NCBI RefSeq assembly: GCF_002993885.1
Contig: NZ_CM009578.1
Coordinates: forward strand, 2,812,009 to 2,876,008
From: Sphingopyxis lindanitolerans
GTDB lineage: Bacteria; Pseudomonadota; Alphaproteobacteria; Sphingomonadales; Sphingomonadaceae
Length of the DNA: 64,000 nt
Direction of reading: 5' to 3'
The notes under the pieces are model-generated. The model was not told where the DNA came from. It did no database searches and saw only the letters and a program-made list of their open reading frames with translations. Of the stretch, positions 33,947-43,534 are shown piece after piece. The translations under genes were made by a program, and so were the position numbers. Within the stretch, counting starts at the first letter, position 1, and the number at the start of each line of letters is the position of its first letter.

Positions 33947-34822
33947 CTACAGCGCTTCCGCGCCAGCGATGATTTCAATCAGTTCGGTCGTGATCGCCGC
34001 CTGACGCGTGCGGTTATAGATGATGGTCAGCTTGTTGATCAGGTCGCCCGCGTTGCGCGTCGCATTGTCCATCGCGGTCATCGACGCACCCTGTTCGGAC
34101 GCGGCATTTTCCAGCAGGCCCTTGAAGATCTGAATCGTGATGTTGCGCGGCAGCAGGTCGGCGAGAATCGCTTCCTCGTCGGGCTCATATTCGACCGCGG
34201 CGCCGCTCGATGCCGGAACATCGACGGGCGGCGGAACCGGGATCAACTGCTGGCCGGTCGCTTCCTGAAGCAGCGCCGAGCGGAACTTCGAATAGAAGAG
34301 ATGCGCGACGTCGAACGCGCCGGCTTCATAAAGCTCCATGACCTTGGCGGAGATGTCATGCGCCTGCTCGAACCCGATATTGCGGATGCCGGTCGTCTCA
34401 TATTGCTCGGTGATCTGGCCCGCGAACAGGCGCGCGATCACCGGACGGCCCTTGCGTCCGACGAGGTAGAAGAGGACTTTCTTGCCCTCGGCCTGCAGGG
34501 CCAGCGCCTTGTCGCGCGCCGCCCGGACGATGTTCGAGTTGAACGCGCCGGCAAGGCCGCGGTCGCTGTTGAGCACGACGAGCAGATGCGTATTGCTCTT
34601 GCCGGTGCCGGCGAGCAGCTTGGGCGCCGAATCCGACGCGCCGACCTTTGACGCCAGGCTGGCGACGACGCCCTCGAGGCGCGTCGCATAGGGGCGCGCG
34701 GCCTCGGCGGCCGCCTGCGCCCGGCGCAGCTTGGCCGCGGCGACCATCTTCTTGGCCTTGGTGATCTTCTGGGTCGATTTGACCGAGCCGATCCGCCCTT
34801 TGAGTTCCTTCAGACTGGCCAT
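33947..34822 (-). CDS. atpG: ATP synthase F1 gamma subunit
   Basis: This 291-residue central stalk subunit begins [34 protein letters not shown] and ends with the long C-terminal helix [44 protein letters not shown]. It rotates inside the alpha3beta3 head. The C-terminal TGAEAL codons occur again, in frame, just after the stop codon (to 33914), as described in the findings. It sits between atpA and atpD in the usual order. Confidence 0.96.
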   Translation of the reverse strand: MASLKELKGRIGSVKSTQKITKAKKMVAAAKLRRAQAAAEAARPYATRLEGVVASLASKVGASDSAPKLLAGTGKSNTHLLVVLNSDRGLAGAFNSNIVRAARDKALALQAEGKKVLFYLVGRKGRPVIARLFAGQITEQYETTGIRNIGFEQAHDISAKVMELYEAGAFDVAHLFYSKFRSALLQEATGQQLIPVPPPVDVPASSGAAVEYEPDEEAILADLLPRNITIQIFKGLLENAASEQGASMTAMDNATRNAGDLINKLTIIYNRTRQAAITTELIEIIAGAEAL

Positions 34823-34846
34823 AAGTCCCGTCTTTACCCTTTGTCC

Positions 34847-34904
34847 GTCATCCCGGCGAAGGCCGGGTTCTCACCGTCGAGGCCCCGGCCTGCGCCGGGG
34901 TGAC
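34847..34904. repeat. Palindromic repeat between atpG and atpA
   Basis: GTCATCCCGGCGAAGGCCGGG at 34847-34867 and CCCCGGCCTGCGCCGGGGTGAC at 34883-34904 each form a hairpin, and their outer ends (GTCA...TGAC) pair with each other. It lies within the atp transcript and belongs to the dispersed GC-rich REP-like class of this window. Confidence 0.7.
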
Positions 34905-34911
34905 GATGTGG

Positions 34912-36444
<1,533 letters not shown>

Positions 36445-37011
36445 TCAGCCTTTCATCGCAGTCGCGAAGCTATTGAGACGGGTACGGATGCTGCCGTCGA
36501 TCAGCTGGCTGCCCAGCTGGACGACGAGGCCGCCGAGGATGGCGGGATCGACATGGGTCGCGATCTGGACGTCGCGGCCGACGCGGGTCTTGAGGTTGGC
36601 GGCGAGCGCCTTCAATTGCTCGGCGCTCAGCGGGTGGGCGCTGGTCACCTTGGCGGTCACTTCGCCCCGGTGCGCGGCGACGATCCTGTTATAGGCGTCG
36701 ATCATTCCGACAAGGTCGGCGAGGCGGCGGTTGTCGGCGAGGACGCCGAGAAACTTCGTGGTCAGCGAATCGAGCTTCATCGCCTTGGCGACGGCGCCGA
36801 TCGCGTTGGCGGCGTCGGTGCGGCCGACGATCGGGCTCGAAACGAGCGCCGCAAGATCGGCCGAATCGGCGAGCGCCGCCTTCAGCGTGGCAAGGCTCGC
36901 CTGAACGCCGTCGATCGCGTTCGATTCGCGCGCCAGATCGAACAGCGCGCTGGCATAGCGGCCCGCGAGGCCCGCCGTGATGTTGCCCTGAATGCCGCCG
37001 GAATTCTCCAC
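36445..37011 (-). CDS. atpH: ATP synthase F1 delta subunit
   Basis: This 188-residue peripheral-stalk subunit starts at GTG (37011) with AAAGGAC eight bases upstream. The family pattern LAGRYASALFDLARE near residue 15, VSSPIVGRTDAANAI, FLGVLADNRRLADLVGMIDAYNRIVAAHRGEV and VDPAILGGLVVQLGSQLIDGSIRTRLN confirm it. It links the alpha subunits to the b stalk. It is the first gene of the F1 operon here, and the F0 genes are elsewhere, as usual in alphaproteobacteria. Longer readings of the frame lack a site and family similarity. Confidence 0.94.
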   Translation of the reverse strand: MENSGGIQGNITAGLAGRYASALFDLARESNAIDGVQASLATLKAALADSADLAALVSSPIVGRTDAANAIGAVAKAMKLDSLTTKFLGVLADNRRLADLVGMIDAYNRIVAAHRGEVTAKVTSAHPLSAEQLKALAANLKTRVGRDVQIATHVDPAILGGLVVQLGSQLIDGSIRTRLNSFATAMKG

Positions 37012-37163
37012 GCGCGAAAGTCCTTTTCTACGATCCCGAGGGGGATGGCTGCGCGGATTTTCATCGCGTCCGAAGACACCCCGCTGCACAGTCGCGGCGC
37101 GCGTAGCAACGATTTTGCTGCAATGCAAGGCGAGGGTGGGTGGAATCGAGCACCCTCCTACGT

Positions 37164-37251
37164 CCGTTCGCACTGAGCTTGTCGAAGTGCCGTTCTTTCT
37201 TCAAACACTGGCTAAGGAAGAACGGTGCTTCGACAAGCTCAGCACGAACGG
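37164..37251. repeat. Long inverted repeat of the CTTCGACAAGCTCAG class
   Basis: Two 38-base arms (37164-37201 and 37214-37251) pair with only about seven mismatches around a 12-base loop. The core CTTCGACAAGCTCAG is a widespread dispersed repeat in sphingomonads. It lies between divergent atpH and the dienelactone hydrolase gene and ends 16 bases before the hydrolase start, so it would fold in the leader of that mRNA. Confidence 0.8.
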
Positions 37252-37266
37252 AAGAGAGGGAAGTGT

Positions 37267-37956
37267 ATGGGCGAAATGATTCGCATGACGATGGACGATG
37301 GCGCCGAGATTGCCGTCTATCATGCGCGACCGACGGGCGAGCGGCCCGAAGATCGCAAGGGCGGGCTCGTCCTGATCCAGGAAATCTTCGGAGTCACCGA
37401 CCATATCCGCGAGCTGTGCGACGATTATGCCGCCGACGGTTATGAAGTGCTCGCCCCCGCGCTGTTCGACCGCGAGCATCCGGGGTTCGAAAGCGACTAT
37501 TCGGGACCGCAGTTCGAGCGCGCGGTCGAGCTGGCGCGTAAGCTCCACCCCTTCGAGCAGAGCCTGAAGGACGCGCAGACCTGCATCGACGCGCTCAAAG
37601 GCAAAGGTCCGGTGTTCATCACCGGCTATTGCTATGGCGGCTCGGTCGCGTGGCGGATGGCGCAGATCAGCCCCGACCTCGCCGCCGCATCGGCCTATTA
37701 CGGCAGCCTCGTCCCCACCCAGTTCGCCGACCAGGCGCCCGCCTGCGCGACGATCGCCCATTTCGGCCGCTTCGACGGCGGTATCCCGATGGAAGGCGTC
37801 GACGCGCTGATCGAGAAGGCGCATCCGACCGCGCAGATCTTCGTCTATGAAGCCGGACACGGCTTCAACAGCGACCGCCGCAAGGATTATCACGAACCGA
37901 GCGAAACCCTCGCGCGCGAGCGGACATTGATGCTGTTCAAGGCGTGCGGGGGTTAA
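37267..37956 (+). CDS. Dienelactone hydrolase family protein
   Basis: This 229-residue alpha/beta hydrolase has the catalytic triad Cys122 (ITGYCYGGSVAW), Asp170 (HFGRFDGGIP) and His198 (YEAGHGFNSD), the Cys-Asp-His form typical of dienelactone hydrolases. The early Glu in VLIQEIFGVTDHI fits the family. It probably cleaves a lactone or ester; no aromatic-degradation genes are nearby, so the natural substrate is open. The start at 37267 has a GAGGGAAG site; an upstream start in the frame lies within the repeat. Its stop shares TTAA with the convergent relE stop. Confidence 0.88.
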   Translation: MGEMIRMTMDDGAEIAVYHARPTGERPEDRKGGLVLIQEIFGVTDHIRELCDDYAADGYEVLAPALFDREHPGFESDYSGPQFERAVELARKLHPFEQSLKDAQTCIDALKGKGPVFITGYCYGGSVAWRMAQISPDLAAASAYYGSLVPTQFADQAPACATIAHFGRFDGGIPMEGVDALIEKAHPTAQIFVYEAGHGFNSDRRKDYHEPSETLARERTLMLFKACGG

Positions 37957-38240
37957 AGGCGCTTTGCGGCCCGTTCATAGGCTTGGTTCCGCTCGCGTTT
38001 TCCGATCGCGACAATCTGGACGACGATGCGATCGTCGAAAACGCGATAGACGAGCCTATATCCCACCGAGCGCAATTTGATCTTGTAGCAATCGGGCAGG
38101 CCGTGCAGCCGATCCGCTTCGATGCGGGGCGTGTTCAGACGTTCGCGCAGTTTCTTTTCGAGCTGTTTGCGCGTCGGCGGTGCCAGCTTGTCCCATTCCT
38201 TCTTGGCATCGCGCAGGAAGGTCAGCCTATAGGTCGTCAA
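37953..38240 (-). CDS. RelE/ParE-superfamily toxin
   Basis: This 95-residue protein matches RelE mRNA interferases: TYRLTFLRDAKKEWDKLAPPTRKQL, RLHGLPDCYKIKLRSVGYRLVYRVFDDRIVVQIVAIGKRERN and a C-terminal Tyr (AYERAAKRL). RelE cuts mRNA in the ribosomal A site. The start is TTG (38240-38238) inside the antitoxin gene, a 14-base overlap typical of such pairs; an in-frame ATG lies far upstream in the antitoxin. It ends with the last bases of the convergent hydrolase gene. It pairs with the Phd/YefM-like antitoxin encoded just upstream. Confidence 0.88.
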   Translation of the reverse strand: MTTYRLTFLRDAKKEWDKLAPPTRKQLEKKLRERLNTPRIEADRLHGLPDCYKIKLRSVGYRLVYRVFDDRIVVQIVAIGKRERNQAYERAAKRL

Positions 38241-38475
38241 TCGAAACCTCGATTTCCTCCTGACCCTGACGTTCCTTGACGATCCGCACCAGTTCGATGT
38301 CGTCGAGCGCGTCGATGATCGCCTCCCAAGCAGCGGCCGGGACGAGATAGGCCTCGGGCGTGTTACGGTTGAGGATCGCGACCGGCGCGCCATCGGCGGC
38401 GCGGATGGCGGCGGACGGATTCTTCTTGAGTTCCGAGATGCTGATACCGAAGTCGGCGAGAAGCGGCTTTCCCAT
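38227..38475 (-). CDS. Phd/YefM-family antitoxin
   Basis: This 82-residue protein has the Phd/YefM N-terminal DNA-binding fold (LADFGISISELKKNPSAAIRAADGAPVAILNRNTPEAYLVPAAAWE) and a C-terminal acidic tail (ERQGQEEIEVSIDDL) that would bind and block the toxin. It normally represses its own operon. A palindrome spans its start codon (38473-38506), fitting an operator. GTG at 38481 is an alternative start two codons earlier. Its last 14 bases overlap the toxin start. Confidence 0.87.
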   Translation of the reverse strand: MGKPLLADFGISISELKKNPSAAIRAADGAPVAILNRNTPEAYLVPAAAWEAIIDALDDIELVRIVKERQGQEEIEVSIDDL

Positions 38476-38506
38476 GACCACTTAATAGGTCTTTTAACTG
38501 GTCATG
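38473..38506 (-). promoter_or_regulatory. Palindromic operator candidate of the toxin-antitoxin pair
   Basis: CATGACCA-n-TTAA at 38473-38485 is mirrored by TTAA-n-TGGTCATG at 38494-38506: 12 of 13 bases pair across an 8-base AT-rich centre. The left end contains the antitoxin start codon (as CAT). The right end touches the protease stop (38507). Position and symmetry fit autorepression by the antitoxin. Confidence 0.65.
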
Positions 38507-40027
38507 TCAAGGCGCCGTCGCCACTTTCTGGCACTGATAGACCAGCCGTTCGTTCGGCGCCGGGGGCAGGACGGCGCGGATCGCCTCCTGCTGCGTGGCC
38601 AGTCCGGCGAGCGCATCGGCGTCGGCGGTGCAGCCTTTCAGCGTCACCCCGGCGCGAAGCGCGCGCGCCTTCGCCATCGTGTCGGCGTCGAGCAGATAGC
38701 GTTCGACGCGATATTCCTTGCCCGTGGGATCGATCGACGCGACCGTCACCGTCGCTTCCTCATTGGGGACGAGGATGCGCTGCCAGTGGCCGTCCGACCC
38801 CTGCGCATATTGGGTGCGGTCGTTGACGCAGCCGTTCGCGGCGATCTTCACCGGCACATCGGTGGTCGACGAGACCGTGATCCGGCTGCGGTCGGGACGG
38901 ATCGTGCAGAGGAACTGGCCCTCGGCGATCTTGGGCGCATCGGGCGTGGCGGGCGCGGTGGGTTCGTCCTTGATTTCGGCATGCGCGTCGGGGCGGGTGA
39001 CGAACAGCACTGCCGCGCCGAGGATGAGCGCGGCGCCGACGCCGCCCGCGATCTTCGCATTGCGCATCTTCTTCTGGCCATGGAACATCATCGCCGCGCC
39101 CGCCGCCAGCGCGCCGATCACGAACAGGACGCCCGCGAGCGCGATGCGGTTCTCGCGCGCGTCGAGCGCGGCCTCTTCGGCGCGGGATTGCCTCAGTTGG
39201 CGGTCGAGCGCCGCGGCCTCTTCCTTCGCGGCATTCGCTTCGGACGCCTTGCGCGCATCGGCGTCGGTCGCGGCACGGTCGCGGGCGTCGGCTTCGGCCA
39301 TCGACAGGCACGGCGTCCCGATCGAGCCATATTGTTGTCCGGCATCGGCAAGGAAACGCGCGATCTCGCGCGTCGAGATCGCGAAGGCGAAGGGCGAATC
39401 GCCGTCGTCGGCGCGGGTCATCGCGGTGTTGATGCCGACGATGCGGCCGCACTGGTCGACCAGCGGCCCGCCCGAATTGCCGCGCGAGATCTTGGCGGTG
39501 TGGACGAGCATCGCGACCCCGTCGACCGCCTGCATGTTCGACAGATTGCCCTCGCTGCGCACCGGGGTGCGCGGGGTGATATAATCGGCGGCGCTGCGCG
39601 CGGTCGCTAGGTCGACATTGCCCGGATAGCCGAGCGCGACGACATCGGCGCCCGAATCGATCGGACCCGAATAGATGGCGGCGACCGGCAGGCGCGTCCC
39701 GCTGATCTCGATCAGCGCGAGGTCGCGGGCCGTATCGATCGCGATCAGTTTCGCGGCATAGCTTTTCTGCCCCTCAGACGGGACGACGCCGAGCGCGACA
39801 TTGTTCGGATATTTCGCCGCCGATTCGACGACATGCGCGTTGGTGATGATGCGCGTCGGCGAGATGGCGATGCCGCTGCCGTGGCCGAAGCCAACGACCT
39901 CGCCATCGACCATCGCAACGGTGACGACGCGCACGACGCTGCGCGACGCGGCGCTGATATCGTCGGCGGCGCGCGCGGGAAGCGTGACGGTGAGCAGGGC
40001 GAGGAGGAGCGCGAGGAGACGGGTCAT
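38507..40027 (-). CDS. Membrane-tethered trypsin-like serine protease with C-terminal extension
   Basis: This 506-residue protein has a signal peptide (MTRLLALLLALLTVTLPARA) and an S1C/DegP-like protease domain with triad His65 (ITNAHVVES), Asp102 (TARDLALIE) and Ser185 (SRGNSGGPLV). A charged coiled-coil region (about 250-290) follows, then two membrane helices (IALAGVLFVIGALAAGAAMMF and IAGGVGAALILGAAVLFV) and a 150-residue domain with four cysteines. No PDZ domain is visible. The layout is unlike DegP or DegS. The start at 40027 exposes the signal peptide; the frame stays open far upstream, but that region is the antisense of ada. Confidence 0.85.
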   Translation of the reverse strand: MTRLLALLLALLTVTLPARAADDISAASRSVVRVVTVAMVDGEVVGFGHGSGIAISPTRIITNAHVVESAAKYPNNVALGVVPSEGQKSYAAKLIAIDTARDLALIEISGTRLPVAAIYSGPIDSGADVVALGYPGNVDLATARSAADYITPRTPVRSEGNLSNMQAVDGVAMLVHTAKISRGNSGGPLVDQCGRIVGINTAMTRADDGDSPFAFAISTREIARFLADAGQQYGSIGTPCLSMAEADARDRAATDADARKASEANAAKEEAAALDRQLRQSRAEEAALDARENRIALAGVLFVIGALAAGAAMMFHGQKKMRNAKIAGGVGAALILGAAVLFVTRPDAHAEIKDEPTAPATPDAPKIAEGQFLCTIRPDRSRITVSSTTDVPVKIAANGCVNDRTQYAQGSDGHWQRILVPNEEATVTVASIDPTGKEYRVERYLLDADTMAKARALRAGVTLKGCTADADALAGLATQQEAIRAVLPPAPNERLVYQCQKVATAP

Positions 40028-40129
40028 GATCGGAACCCTAGCCGCTGATGCTTTGAACGCAAGCATCGGGACGCGCGCGCATCGAGGCCATGGCATTAGG
40101 ACGACAAGGGCATTAGGAAAGGAAAGACG

Positions 40130-41164
40130 ATGAGCGCCAACATCATGACCGACGACGATCGCTGGGCGGCGGTGCTGCGCCGCGACCGCGCGCTCGACGG
40201 GCGTTTCGTCACCGGGGTGCTGACGACCGGCATCTATTGTCGGCCGAGCTGTGCCGCGCGCCATCCGGGGCGGGGGAATGTTCGCTTTTTCGCCGATGGT
40301 GCGGCGGCGCGCGAAGCGGGCCTGCGCCCCTGCAAGCGCTGCCTGCCCGACGATGTCGCGCGCGACGAGGGTGCGGTGCTCGCGGCGATCGCGGCGATCA
40401 AGGCGAGCGAGGAACCGCTCGCGCTTGCCGACCTCGCCGCGCGCACTGGCTATTCGCCGACGCATTTCCAGCGCGTCTTCACCCGCCACACCGGCCTGTC
40501 GCCCGCCGCTTACGCCCGCGCCCTGCGCGAAGAGCGGGCGCGACAGGCGCTGAGCGCGGGAAGCCGCGTCACCGACGCAATCTATGACGCGGGCTTTTCG
40601 GGGCCGTCGCGCTTCTATGACATGATGGAGGGACGTATGGGCATGACGGCTTCGGCCTGGGTGAATGGCGGCAAGGGCGCGACGATCCACTGGGCGGTGG
40701 TCCCGACCAGCCTCGGCGACATGCTTGTCGCGGCGACCGCGAAGGGCGTGTGCCGCCTGAGCTTCGACGAAGGGCGCGAAGCGCTCGAGGCGCGTTTCCC
40801 CGCGGCCGATCTGATCGAGGGCGGCGCGGATTTCGCGGCGCTGCTGAAGCAGGTCGTCGATGCGGTCGAGGCGCCGACGGGCGGCTTCGACCATATCCCG
40901 ATCGATGTGAAGGGCACCGCCTTCCAGGAAGCGGTATGGCGCGAACTGCGCAAGATTCCGGCGGGCGAGACGCGCAGCTATGCCGATATCGCCGCGGCGG
41001 TCGGCAAGCCCAGGGCGGTGCGCGCGGCGGGGAGCGCCAATGGCGCGAACAATGTCGCGGTGCTCATCCCGTGCCACCGGGTGGTGCGCAGCGACGGCTC
41101 GCTCGGCGGCTATGCCTATGGCCTGCCGATCAAGCGCGAACTTTTGAAAAGGGAAATCAAATGA
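40130..41164 (+). CDS. ada: Ada: transcriptional regulator and O6-methylguanine-DNA methyltransferase
   Basis: This 344-residue protein has the Ada zinc domain with Cys37, Cys41, Cys68 and Cys71 (GIYCRPSC, RPCKRC), the AraC-type DNA-binding domain (LAARTGYSPTHFQRVFTRHTGLSP and a second helix pair) and the C-terminal methyltransferase with the acceptor Cys315 in IPCHRVVRSDGSLGGYAYGL. It takes methyl groups from alkylated DNA and activates the adaptive response. All key residues are present. The stop overlaps the next gene by ATGA. An AGGAAAGG site precedes the start. Confidence 0.95.
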   Translation: MSANIMTDDDRWAAVLRRDRALDGRFVTGVLTTGIYCRPSCAARHPGRGNVRFFADGAAAREAGLRPCKRCLPDDVARDEGAVLAAIAAIKASEEPLALADLAARTGYSPTHFQRVFTRHTGLSPAAYARALREERARQALSAGSRVTDAIYDAGFSGPSRFYDMMEGRMGMTASAWVNGGKGATIHWAVVPTSLGDMLVAATAKGVCRLSFDEGREALEARFPAADLIEGGADFAALLKQVVDAVEAPTGGFDHIPIDVKGTAFQEAVWRELRKIPAGETRSYADIAAAVGKPRAVRAAGSANGANNVAVLIPCHRVVRSDGSLGGYAYGLPIKRELLKREIK

Positions 41165-41919
41165 CCGACAAGATTGCCACATTCCGCGCCTTGCACATTC
41201 CGGGCGATCCGCTGATCCTCGTCAACATCTGGGACGCGGGGAGCGCCAAGGCGGTCGCGGCCGCCGGCGCCAAAGCCATCGCGACCGGCAGCTATGGCGT
41301 CGCGGGCGCGCAGGGGCGCGCCGATGGCGAGGATTTCCCGATCGAGGATGTGTTCGAGAATCTGGCTCGCATCCTGTCGGTCACCGACCTGCCGGTCACG
41401 ATCGACATGGAATCGGGCTACGGCGCCGATCCGGCGGCGGTCGGCGTCGCGATCGGCCGCGCGAAGGCGGCGGGCGCGGCGGGGATCAACATGGAGGACC
41501 GGCTGCCCGGCCGGAACGAGCAACTGGCGATCGCCGAAGCGGCGGCGCGTTGCCGCGCCGCCGCCGACACCGGCATTTTCGTCAACGCGCGCTGCGACAC
41601 CTTCCGCGGGCAGGATGCGGCGAAGGACGGCGACGCGCTCGTCGCCGCGACCCTCGACCGCGCGCGCGCCTATGCCGATGCGGGGGCCGGGTCGCTGTTC
41701 GTGCCCTTCCTGCTCGACCCCGGTTGCATCGGCGCGATCTGCGCCGCGTCGCCGCTGCCGGTCAATATATTGCGCGGCAAGGGCGGCCCGACCCACAAGG
41801 AACTCGCGGGCCTTGGCGTCGCGCGGATCAGCCATGGTCACCAGCCCTGGGCCGCAGCGATGGCCTGGCTGACAGGCCAGGCGCAGCAGATATTGGGCGG
41901 CGCGGAACCCGATTATTGA
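41161..41919 (+). CDS. Isocitrate lyase/PEP mutase family protein
   Basis: This 252-residue TIM-barrel protein of the ICL/PEPM superfamily has IDMESGYGADP (metal-binding acidic site), GINMEDRLPG and FVNARCDTF. It lacks the KKCGH loop of isocitrate lyase, so it is in the PEP-mutase/oxaloacetate-hydrolase-like group. The reaction (C-C or P-C bond cleavage of a small acid) is not defined. It is translationally coupled to ada (4-base overlap), an association that suggests a shared damage- or alkylation-related regulon, by inference only. Confidence 0.85.
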   Translation: MTDKIATFRALHIPGDPLILVNIWDAGSAKAVAAAGAKAIATGSYGVAGAQGRADGEDFPIEDVFENLARILSVTDLPVTIDMESGYGADPAAVGVAIGRAKAAGAAGINMEDRLPGRNEQLAIAEAAARCRAAADTGIFVNARCDTFRGQDAAKDGDALVAATLDRARAYADAGAGSLFVPFLLDPGCIGAICAASPLPVNILRGKGGPTHKELAGLGVARISHGHQPWAAAMAWLTGQAQQILGGAEPDY

Positions 41920-41925
41920 GGCCGG

Positions 41926-43458
41926 CTATTCGTCCGCCGTCTCTTCGGCGGCGGACGCCTTGCCTTTGCTCCGTTCGCGCATTGCTTCGAGCTGGGCGAT
42001 AAGGGCCACACCGTCGTCGTCGTCGTGCGGGTCAAAGGCGATCACCTTCGCGATGCGGATGGCCTTGTCGAACTCGCCCCGCCCTGCCAGCGCGAAGGCA
42101 TAGGTGACGCGGACCTGGCCATTTTCGGGTGCAAGCGCGAATGATCGCGCCAGTCCGTCGATCGCGATCGACGGCGGTGCGCGCCCTTCGTCCGCGAAAC
42201 TTTCATAATATGCGTAGAGCGGCACCGGATCGTCGGGGTTGCTGTTGTTTGCGAGGATGATCGGCTTGCGCGCCGCGTTCCAATCGGCGGCCGAGGGGTC
42301 GTCCTTCTCGCGGAGGGAGGCAAGCATGATGCGGCCGAGCAGGACGTTGGCGCGGACATGCTTCGGCTCGATGGCGAGCGCCTTGTCGATCGCCGCGCGG
42401 GCCGCGATGGCGTTGCGCTTTTCCTTGCCTCGGTCCCATTCCGCCATCGCGAACTCATACCAGATATCGGCATCGCCGGGATATTGTGCCGCCAGCTTCG
42501 CGAGACTGTCGCGCACCTTGACGATCCGCTCCTCATCGCCACCGGCGCTCTTCCGTTCCAGCTGCAGCGGCAGCATCGCATCGTCGGCCGGCGACAGGGC
42601 GGCGATAGTGATCACGCCCGCGACCGGCATGGGCGCGGCCGAAGTGCGATAGGTCAATCGCCGTTTCAGATAGGCGTTGAGATCGCGGTCGAGCTGCGCC
42701 AGGTCGCCCAAGGTGTCGGTGGCCGCTTTTTGGGCTTCCACGCCCTTGTTGATGGCATCGATATAGGCGCCAAGACGCCCGGCGTGCGCCGGATCATTAT
42801 AGAGCATGTGGGTCAGGAGCCAGGCGCGACCGTAATAAACGTCCATCTGCGCCGAATTTTTCATCGTGGCTGGTCGCTGGAACAGCAATGTCTCGGCCGG
42901 AATCTTGGGCATTTCGAGCAGGCCATAAGCACGCCCATAGGGTGGTTTTCCGATCTCTGCCTTGCCTTCTTTCGTGAAATCGGCGGTTGAATAATATTCG
43001 GCGAAACCCTCGATGAACCAGGCAGGAAAGGCCGCGGGCAGATAGCGCCGCATGAAATGATGACAATATTCGTGGAACAGCGTCTGCTGCCATTCCGGCG
43101 TGTCCTTGATGACAGTCGCTTCGCGGTTCGAGACCGCATAGCTGCCCTCGGGATCGGGGACGTAGAATCCTGCGATCGATGGCCCGAGCCGTCCCGCCGT
43201 CAGCTTGCCGGCGTCGGCGGCGCGCTCGACCAGATAGACGGTGAGCCGATTGGGCTCTTTTTCATCCGAAAGACCAAAGCGCAGGCGCAAGGTCGCGTCG
43301 AAGCGCTCCAGCTTGCCCGCGAAGTCGCGGACCGATTTTTCGCTGCCCTCGCTATAGATGATGAAATTGTCGCTGTCGGCGCGCAGCCATTTTGCCTCCG
43401 CCGGCGTAGCCAGCGCGGCCAGCGCCGCCGCAAATATCGATAGGCGAATCCCGTGCAT
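41926..43458 (-). CDS. Secreted HExxH metalloprotease-like protein with TPR region
   Basis: This 510-residue protein has a signal peptide (MHGIRLSIFAAALAALATPAEA), an N-terminal substrate-like domain and a gluzincin-type zinc motif: QTLFHEYCHHFMRRYLP gives HEYCH at 129-133, with Glu in WFIEGFAEYY (about 150-154) as a possible third ligand. The C-terminal half has helical TPR-like repeats (AAIDKALAIEPKHVRANVLLG, RSFALAPENGQVRVTYAFAL). A periplasmic peptidase bound to partners by its TPR part is the best reading. The start at 43458 reveals the signal peptide; 24 upstream codons are unlikely. It lies head to tail after priA. Confidence 0.8.
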   Translation of the reverse strand: MHGIRLSIFAAALAALATPAEAKWLRADSDNFIIYSEGSEKSVRDFAGKLERFDATLRLRFGLSDEKEPNRLTVYLVERAADAGKLTAGRLGPSIAGFYVPDPEGSYAVSNREATVIKDTPEWQQTLFHEYCHHFMRRYLPAAFPAWFIEGFAEYYSTADFTKEGKAEIGKPPYGRAYGLLEMPKIPAETLLFQRPATMKNSAQMDVYYGRAWLLTHMLYNDPAHAGRLGAYIDAINKGVEAQKAATDTLGDLAQLDRDLNAYLKRRLTYRTSAAPMPVAGVITIAALSPADDAMLPLQLERKSAGGDEERIVKVRDSLAKLAAQYPGDADIWYEFAMAEWDRGKEKRNAIAARAAIDKALAIEPKHVRANVLLGRIMLASLREKDDPSAADWNAARKPIILANNSNPDDPVPLYAYYESFADEGRAPPSIAIDGLARSFALAPENGQVRVTYAFALAGRGEFDKAIRIAKVIAFDPHDDDDGVALIAQLEAMRERSKGKASAAEETADE

Positions 43459-43534
43459 GCCGCTGCCCCGCTCCCCCGCTTGACACCCAAGGTCCTGCTG
43501 CCAGCATGCCGGGAGGCTGTAAAGACCCACCCGA

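Noticed and set aside
40028..41182. N-terminal extension of the serine protease to 891 residues
   Set aside because: The extra part is antisense to ada and has no protein-like features; the signal peptide defines the start at 40027.
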